Shown here: piece by piece, positions 59,353 through 64,000 of the stretch
Numbering within the stretch: position 1 is the stretch's first letter
How the letters are laid out: every line of letters starts with the position of its first letter
Position numbers and translations under genes: made by a program
Notes under the pieces: generated by a model
Seen by the model: the letters and a program-made list of their open reading frames with translations, nothing else
Databases searched by the model: none
Told to the model about the DNA's origin: nothing
Origin: an uncultured Eubacteriales bacterium
GTDB taxonomy: Bacteria > Bacillota > Clostridia > Oscillospirales > Oscillospiraceae
Assembly (NCBI GenBank): GCA_900546615.1
Contig: URDJ01000005.1
Location: 20,456 to 84,455 of the forward strand
Length of the DNA stretch: 64,000 bases
Direction: 5' to 3'

Positions 59353-59640
59353 TAAAAAAGTCCCAAATGACCAAACGGTCATTTGGGACAGATAAACACA
59401 TCTGCGGTGCCACCCAAATTGCGGAGACTATGCTCCGCCGGCTCTGCCCGCGCCATCACGCGGCGGCGCTGTAACGGGCGCACACCCGGGAGTTAGTTTC
59501 GCTCCCCTCCTGAGTCCATTCACCAGCGTCCGAAACTGCGGCGCTCACAGCATCTGCGCCGCTCTCTGAAAGCCCTGACATCCGGCTACTCTTCTCAGTC
59601 TTCGGTTTCCTCCCTGACAAAATAACACTCCCGTGCTCTT
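59353..59640 (-). ncRNA. T-box riboswitch, tRNA-Trp specific
   Basis: The ~290-nt minus-strand leader of trpB2 carries the T-box core GGGTGGCACCGC (59415-59404) and a terminator stem TCCCAAATGACC / GGTCATTTGGGA followed by T-run (59390-59353). In stem I, GTGAATGGACTC gives a specifier UGG (59518-59516), the tryptophan codon. The antiterminator bulge TGGC would pair with GCCA, i.e. a tRNA with discriminator G, as tRNA-Trp has. Uncharged tRNA-Trp should thus allow transcription of trpB2. Confidence 0.9.
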
Positions 59641-59647
59641 TTGTCAA
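59619..59647 (-). promoter_or_regulatory. Promoter of the T-box/trpB2 transcript
   Basis: Minus strand TTGACA (59647-59642), 17-nt spacer, TATTTT (59624-59619), directly upstream of the T-box leader. Confidence 0.75.
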
Positions 59648-59658
59648 GTACGGTTTTT

Positions 59659-60123
59659 TTATTCACTCGCGCCCGCCTCGGGCATCAGCTCTGCCGACAT
59701 GATGCCCAGCATCTCGGCGACCTTGTCCAGTTCCTCGGCCGGGAATCGCTCACGCATCCTGCCCATGACCGTCGATACATAGTCGCGCATTATGCCGATG
59801 TAGCCGTAGTACTTCTCGGACAGCACCAGATAGTATTCGCGCTTATCCGGCCCGGAGTTCTCCTTGCGCAGGTAGCCTTTCCTTATGAGGCTTCCGACCT
59901 TGTAGGTGGCGTTCGACTGGGAGATGTTCAAAAACTCTGCAAATTTGCCTATGGTCGGCCTCCCGAGTTGGTTTATGACTTCCAGAGAGAAGACCTCCAT
60001 CGCAGTGAGCGAACCCTCGCGCTCCTTCACCTGCGAGAACACCTTTCTGTAAAAACTGAACTTGAACTTGTCATAAACCTCTATAAAATTGGTCTCCAGC
60101 GCGTCCTTGTGAACTGTTTTCAT
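59659..60123 (-). CDS. MarR-family transcriptional regulator
   Basis: 154 aa from the ATG at 60123, which overlaps the cupin stop (TGATG). Winged-helix core LTAMEVFSLEVINQLGRPTIGKFAEFLNISQSNATYKVGSLIRKGYL reads across residues ~40-90, followed by the wing KENSGPDKREYYLVLS with the usual D-R pair. Last gene of the cupin-dipeptidase-amidohydrolase group; may regulate it. Confidence 0.87.
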   Translation of the reverse strand: MKTVHKDALETNFIEVYDKFKFSFYRKVFSQVKEREGSLTAMEVFSLEVINQLGRPTIGKFAEFLNISQSNATYKVGSLIRKGYLRKENSGPDKREYYLVLSEKYYGYIGIMRDYVSTVMGRMRERFPAEELDKVAEMLGIMSAELMPEAGASE

Positions 60124-60470
60124 CAGCTGTACAGTATCAGCGCGACCAGCTCGAGCGGTTCGTCGGAGCGATTTATGAGGCTGTGTCCCTCGCCGTCGCC
60201 GGTGAAACACACGTCGCCCGCGCGCACAGTCGTAACTGTGCCGTTGTCGTTGAACTCGCCCTCGCCGGAGAGGATGAGGAAGGTCTCGCCGTCGCCCATG
60301 TGTACGTGCCAGCCGATCTCGCAATCGCGCTCGAGCCTCACGATATTGAACAGCCTGCCCTTGCCGTACATGTCCTCGCCCGGCAGTATCACGCGGTTCG
60401 TCACGTAGCCGGCGCCGCCCTTGAAGTTCTCCATCCTTCCGGTCGCCCTGTCCTCGTACCTTGTCACCAT
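60123..60470 (-). CDS. Cupin-domain protein
   Basis: 115 aa small beta-barrel. Cupin motif 1 appears as GWHVHMGDGETFLILSGEG (two His and one Glu metal ligands) and motif 2 as GDVCFTGDGEGHSL. Single-domain cupins of this kind serve as isomerases or ligand-binding proteins; no specific function is visible. Confidence 0.85.
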   Translation of the reverse strand: MVTRYEDRATGRMENFKGGAGYVTNRVILPGEDMYGKGRLFNIVRLERDCEIGWHVHMGDGETFLILSGEGEFNDNGTVTTVRAGDVCFTGDGEGHSLINRSDEPLELVALILYS

Positions 60471-60483
60471 TTTGCCTTCCTCC

Positions 60484-61890
60484 TTATTCTCCGCACAGCT
60501 TCGCTATGACCAGTGCAAAAATCTTGCAGGCTTCCAGCGAATCATGCATATTTATACGCTCGTTCGCCCCGTGCAGGTTGGAGGCGAAACCCGGCATCCC
60601 CGCGCCGAAGGCCACGCCGCCCTCGATATCGTGCACGTAGGTGCCGCCGCCGGTGTATTTGCACTCGCCCTTTCTGCCCGTGTAGGTCTCGTAGCACTCG
60701 AGCAGGGCCTGCACGAACTCGCCCTCGGCGGGCGTGTGGTGCGCCTTCTGCATCCATGACTCGACCTCAAAGCCAAGGGCGCGGAGCTTTTCCTCCGCGA
60801 CGATTTTGCAGTTTGTCTCGCTCGCGCAGATGGGCACTCGGCTGTCCAGCTGCGCCTCCATACCGTCGCCGTCCAGCTTCAGCAGATCAAGTGAAATGGT
60901 CAGCTCGCCGGAGAGCTCGTCCCCCTGGGCTATGCCGCAGGCCGCGCCCCGCCAGTCCCCGTGCGGGAAGCAGTCCGAGAAGTTCTTTATTGCCCGCGTC
61001 GACTCGCATTCGGCCAGCGGCAGGCTCGCGAGCACCGCAAGCAGCGCCGTGTTGCCGTTCTCGCCCTCCCAGGGCATGGCGGCATGCGACTGGCGACCGT
61101 GCACCTTGAGCCTCGCGCCGCCCTCGATGTCGCAGGCGGTCAGCTCGACGGCGCACTTTCCCGCCGCGGCCGCGCCCAGCTCCAGCGCCTCTGCCGCGCT
61201 CATGCCGGCGACAGTCGCCTCCGCGTCCGAGGGCACCACGTTTATCCTGAAGCCGCCGTCTATCGACGTGACCCGCGGCAGCGCGGTCTCAGATGCCCAG
61301 GAGCGCTTCACCACGGGGCGGAAAAGCCCCTTTTCCACGTTATAGACCGGGAAACCCGAGTCCGGCGTGAAGGTGTTCGGCGCCGGCGCGTGTTTTGAGT
61401 AGTAATACGGCAGGTCCTCGGAGCCGGATTCCTCGTCCGTGCCCATGATGAGCCGGCAGCCGTGTTTCAGGGGCAGGCCCAGCTCCTTCACGCAGCGCAT
61501 GGCGAAAAGCGCCATGACGCAGGGGCCCTTGTCGTCGTCCGTGCCGCGCCCGTAGAGGCAGCCGTCCTCCTTGAGCACGGCCTCGTAGGGCGGCGTGTCC
61601 CAGCCCGTACCCTCGCCCACTACGTCGAGGTGCCCGAGTATGTCCACCCTCGAGGGCAGGTCGTTCAGATCCGCCGTACCGATGGCGCCGCCGTAGTTTT
61701 CCGTCTCAAAGCCGTACTCCGAGCAGAGCGCCAGCGCCTCGTCCAGCACCGCCCTCGGCCCCGGGCCGAAGGGCGCGTCCGGCGCAGGCTCGCCCTTCAC
61801 GCTCTTTACCGCGACCAGCCGCGTGATATCCCGTATAAGTTCCTGCTCGTGGGCGTCCACCCACTGTGATATCCTCTCCTGTAAACTCAT
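60484..61890 (-). CDS. M20 dipeptidase, PepV/Sapep type
   Basis: 468 aa. Zinc-site motifs GHLDVVGEG, GRGTDDDKGP, GTDEESGSEDLPYY and TPDSGFPVYNVEKG, with the C-terminal histidine in YVHDIEGG. Cleaves short dipeptides, including unusual ones, in the cytoplasm. Its start overlaps the amidohydrolase stop by 4 bp. Supports the peptide-feeding lifestyle suggested by the two PepD genes. Confidence 0.88.
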   Translation of the reverse strand: MSLQERISQWVDAHEQELIRDITRLVAVKSVKGEPAPDAPFGPGPRAVLDEALALCSEYGFETENYGGAIGTADLNDLPSRVDILGHLDVVGEGTGWDTPPYEAVLKEDGCLYGRGTDDDKGPCVMALFAMRCVKELGLPLKHGCRLIMGTDEESGSEDLPYYYSKHAPAPNTFTPDSGFPVYNVEKGLFRPVVKRSWASETALPRVTSIDGGFRINVVPSDAEATVAGMSAAEALELGAAAAGKCAVELTACDIEGGARLKVHGRQSHAAMPWEGENGNTALLAVLASLPLAECESTRAIKNFSDCFPHGDWRGAACGIAQGDELSGELTISLDLLKLDGDGMEAQLDSRVPICASETNCKIVAEEKLRALGFEVESWMQKAHHTPAEGEFVQALLECYETYTGRKGECKYTGGGTYVHDIEGGVAFGAGMPGFASNLHGANERINMHDSLEACKIFALVIAKLCGE

Positions 61891-63161
61891 GCTGTCAGCT
61901 CCCTTGTGTATTTCTCCGCTTCCGCGATGATCCTCTCGGCGCTCTCGCCTACATGGAACTCGCCGTTCTCATAAAGTATCCTGCCCGCGACCATCGTGAG
62001 CCTCACGCAGTCCTTCGAGCCGCTGTAGACCAGGTTCTCGGCCGGGGCGATGATGGGCCTCATGCTGGGTCTCGACATGTCGATGACCGCGAGGTCTGCG
62101 TATTTGCCCGGGGCGAGGCTGTCGCAATCGGGCAGGCCCATGGCCCGCGCGCCGGCGCTGCAGGCCGCGTACAGGATGTCCCTCGCGGGGCAGGCCGCGG
62201 CGTCCTCGGCCCTGAGCTTCTGCAGAACGCAGGCGAGGTACATCTCCCTGAACATGTCCAAGGCGTTATTCGAGGACGGCCCGTCCGTGCCGACGGCGAG
62301 GCCGATTCCCCTGCCCATGAAGCTCCCGAGCGGGGCGACGCCGCTGGCCAGCTTCGCGTTCGAGGCCGGGCAGGTGACCGCCCAAAGCCCGCGGTTTTTA
62401 AATATCTCCATGTCGCCCTCGTCGAACCAGACGCAGTGGAAGCCGCCGCCGCCGTAGTCGTGCAGGCCAAGCTTCTCGAAATACCGCGTCGGGCTCATGC
62501 CGTGGCGTTCGATGCAGCCGTCGTACTCGGACTTCGTCTCGCTGTTGTGCGTCCAGACCGGGGCTTTGTGAGCGTGCGAAAGCTCCGAGATATACCGCAG
62601 CAGTTCCTCGCTCGCCGTGTACTCGGCGTGGAAGCCGAGCCTGTAGCCCACGAGCGGGCCCATGGAGTTGTACCTTTCAAAGTCCCGCTCTGCCACGGTC
62701 CAGTCCGTGTCACCGGCCGCGACCGCGCCGCAGAGCACGGAGCGGAAGCCGCTGTCGAGCACAGCCTGGACATAGGCGTCGCGGTGATAGTACATGTCGA
62801 AACAGGCGGTGACACCGCCGGAGAGCAGCTCGAGTATGCCGAGCCGCGTGAAGGCGTAGTTTGCCTCCGGGTAGAGCTTTGCCTCTCTCGGGAAAATCTG
62901 CTGGAACAGCCACTCCTGCAGCGGCAGGCCGTCGGCGAAGGAGCGCAGAAACACCATCGGTATGTGCGTGTGCGCGTCCTTGAAGCCCGGTATTATGAGG
63001 TCGCCGCCGAGGTCCAGCTCCCTGTCAAACTCGGGCATGTCCGCCCTCGCCGGGCCGACGTAGCTTATCCGCTCCCCGTCCGTCCACAGCTCGCCCTCGA
63101 GGATGGAGCAGTCGTTCTCTCCGAGCATGGGCATTATTCTGGCGTTATACAGTCTTATCAA
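61887..63161 (-). CDS. Amidohydrolase (TrzA/MTA-SAH deaminase-like)
   Basis: 424 aa from a TTG start at 63161. The only clear RBS (GGAGG at about 63175-63170) is 8 nt before this TTG, and the product then begins IRLYNARIMP, as usual in this family; an ATG at 63185 would place the RBS inside the gene. Metal ligands HTH, His in GFHAEYTAS, His in PVWTHNSETK and Asp in GTDGPSSNNALDMF. Such enzymes deaminate aminohydrolytic purine/pyrimidine or SAH-type substrates. Exact substrate unknown. Confidence 0.85.
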   Translation of the reverse strand: MIRLYNARIMPMLGENDCSILEGELWTDGERISYVGPARADMPEFDRELDLGGDLIIPGFKDAHTHIPMVFLRSFADGLPLQEWLFQQIFPREAKLYPEANYAFTRLGILELLSGGVTACFDMYYHRDAYVQAVLDSGFRSVLCGAVAAGDTDWTVAERDFERYNSMGPLVGYRLGFHAEYTASEELLRYISELSHAHKAPVWTHNSETKSEYDGCIERHGMSPTRYFEKLGLHDYGGGGFHCVWFDEGDMEIFKNRGLWAVTCPASNAKLASGVAPLGSFMGRGIGLAVGTDGPSSNNALDMFREMYLACVLQKLRAEDAAACPARDILYAACSAGARAMGLPDCDSLAPGKYADLAVIDMSRPSMRPIIAPAENLVYSGSKDCVRLTMVAGRILYENGEFHVGESAERIIAEAEKYTRELTA

Positions 63162-63277
63162 TAGTATCGCCTCCGATACGAACATCTTTCATATCAGATT
63201 ATCACCCCCGAGGCGCGGCTGTCAATTGCAAAAGCGGCGCGCTCGTGTTAAGATACCCCCGTGAGGAGGCTGGAGAC

Positions 63278-63835
63278 ATGACTGCAAGGGAATTCATGGA
63301 TTTTTTGCACGTGCTGGAGCGCATGAAATGCAACGTAAGGCACGGCTGGACGAGCACGGGCCGGCGGGAATCCGTGGCAGAGCACAGCTACAGGCTCTGT
63401 GCCATGGCGTTTCTGCTGAAGGACGAGTTTCCCGGCCTCGACATGGACAGGGTGCTGAGGATGTGCATAGTCCACGACTGGGGCGAGGCCGTTACGGGCG
63501 ACATACCGTCCTTTCTCAAGACGGAGGCGGACGAGGCGACGGAGACGGACGCGGTCGGCACTCTGACAGCAATGCTGCCGGATAAGAAGCGGGAGCTGGA
63601 CGAGCTGTTCGCGGAGCTGACAGCGCTCGAGACGCCGGAGGCAAAGCTGTACAAGGCCATAGACCGCATAGAGGCGGTCATCCAGCACAACGAAGCGCCG
63701 CTGGACACATGGATAGAACTCGAAAAGACCCTTAACCTCGAATACGGCACAGAGGACTGCGCCCGCTTCCCGTTCATGAGGGAGCTGAGAGAAATAGCCG
63801 CCGACGACACGCGCCGGAAACTGCAAAACACGTGA
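63278..63835 (+). CDS. HD-domain phosphohydrolase (YfbR/HDDC2-like)
   Basis: 185 aa. The start at 63278 has GAGGAGG about 9 nt upstream. HD-domain ligands: RESVAEHSYR, IVHDWGEAVTGD and a downstream Asp in YKAIDRIEAVIQH. The family includes 5'-deoxynucleotidases that hydrolyse dNMPs. Single-gene unit at the right end. Confidence 0.87.
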   Translation: MTAREFMDFLHVLERMKCNVRHGWTSTGRRESVAEHSYRLCAMAFLLKDEFPGLDMDRVLRMCIVHDWGEAVTGDIPSFLKTEADEATETDAVGTLTAMLPDKKRELDELFAELTALETPEAKLYKAIDRIEAVIQHNEAPLDTWIELEKTLNLEYGTEDCARFPFMRELREIAADDTRRKLQNT

Positions 63836-63878
63836 TAATGAAGATGGGTCCGTTGCAAAACAAGCCCATAAAAAATAA

Positions 63879-63915
63879 GCGAGGTTTGGAGCCCGAAAGG
63901 GTTTCCAAACCTCGC
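63879..63915. terminator. Hairpin near the right edge
   Basis: A 12-bp stem (GCGAGGTTTGGA / TCCAAACCTCGC). On the minus strand it is followed by TTATTTTTTA, so it terminates most convincingly in that direction, perhaps for a gene beyond the window; it may also end the HD-domain transcript. No gene is seen in the last 165 bp. Confidence 0.7.
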
Positions 63916-64000
63916 CGTTTGCTTTATTCTTAGCTTGTGAAACAAAAGAAAAAGCAAGACCAGTATACGGTATATGAGCGCCACGGTCAACTGGTACTTG

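Noticed and set aside
63388..63990. Minus-strand 200-codon frame at the right edge
   Set aside because: Antisense to the HD-domain gene; Ser/Leu-rich composition without motifs.
1..64000. CRISPR arrays, tRNA/rRNA genes, insertion sequences, prophage or integrase genes
   Set aside because: None found: no spaced identical repeats, no transposase or integrase motifs, and no cloverleaf or rRNA sequence was recognised by eye.

Overview
The window is GC-rich chromosomal DNA from what looks like an anaerobic gut-type Clostridia (Firmicutes), probably Oscillospiraceae-like. This is inferred from gene content: a tryptophan T-box leader, ferredoxin-linked 2-oxoacid oxidoreductase, ADP-forming acyl-CoA synthetase, many peptidases and amino-acid transporters, and strong AGGAGG ribosome binding sites. 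No rRNA, tRNA, CRISPR array, insertion sequence or prophage was seen.

Layout. 1-4.8 kb: the 3' end of a PepD dipeptidase, then (minus strand) a YgbA-DUF454 fusion behind a heterodimeric ABC exporter-fold pair; their promoter is followed by two GTTAG-N6-CTAAY inverted repeats. 5.1-10 kb: a LacI regulator and the remains of a sugar operon. A deletion-like junction joins the first codons of an L-fucose-isomerase-like gene to the second half of an rbsA-type ATPase, followed by intact rbsC, rbsD, rbsK and a small membrane protein. 10.2-12.9 kb: Cthe_2159-like lipoprotein, DUF4956 membrane protein and a frameshifted VTC-type polyphosphate polymerase. 13.1-15.5 kb: an AraC regulator divergent from a glycerol-dehydrogenase-like enzyme.

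16.1-33 kb is the most unusual part: twelve genes in one direction (TIM-like, LarA-like, split transketolase, sulfonate/nitrate-type ABC importer with two different ATPases, transaldolase-like, TauE/SafE-type exporter, RpiB-like), then a LacI gene, then five more (two ribulose-phosphate-epimerase-like enzymes, zinc alcohol dehydrogenase, class II aldolase, second TIM-like). Nearly every enzyme belongs to a sugar-phosphate family, but no sugar kinase is encoded here and several copies have lost residues that normally hold phosphate. With the sulfonate-type importer and TauE/SafE exporter, this suggests catabolism of a sulfonated or other non-phosphorylated anionic sugar through transketolase/transaldolase chemistry. 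The substrate is not determined from sequence.

33-42.7 kb (minus) is an amino-acid fermentation module: Glu/Leu/Phe/Val dehydrogenase, 2-hydroxyacid dehydrogenase, Na+ symporter, MFS carrier, ADP-forming acyl-CoA synthetase and four-subunit 2-oxoacid:ferredoxin oxidoreductase. It diverges from a zinc-ribbon protein across a region carrying seven GTCTAC half-sites. 44.4-47.8 kb: YheO-type regulator, aspartate/glutamate racemase, PepD, RidA. 47.9-53.1 kb (minus): branched-chain amino-acid transporter livKHMGF preceded by a promoter, a short Leu/Ile/Val-rich reading frame and an intrinsic terminator, an arrangement resembling ilv-type attenuation. 53.3-57.9 kb: P-loop protein, tandemly duplicated HTH-membrane proteins, an SDR plus serine-palmitoyltransferase-like pair, and small RHH and XRE regulators with inverted-repeat operators. 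58-63.8 kb: Trp T-box and TrpB2, MarR, cupin, M20 dipeptidase, amidohydrolase and an HD-domain phosphohydrolase.
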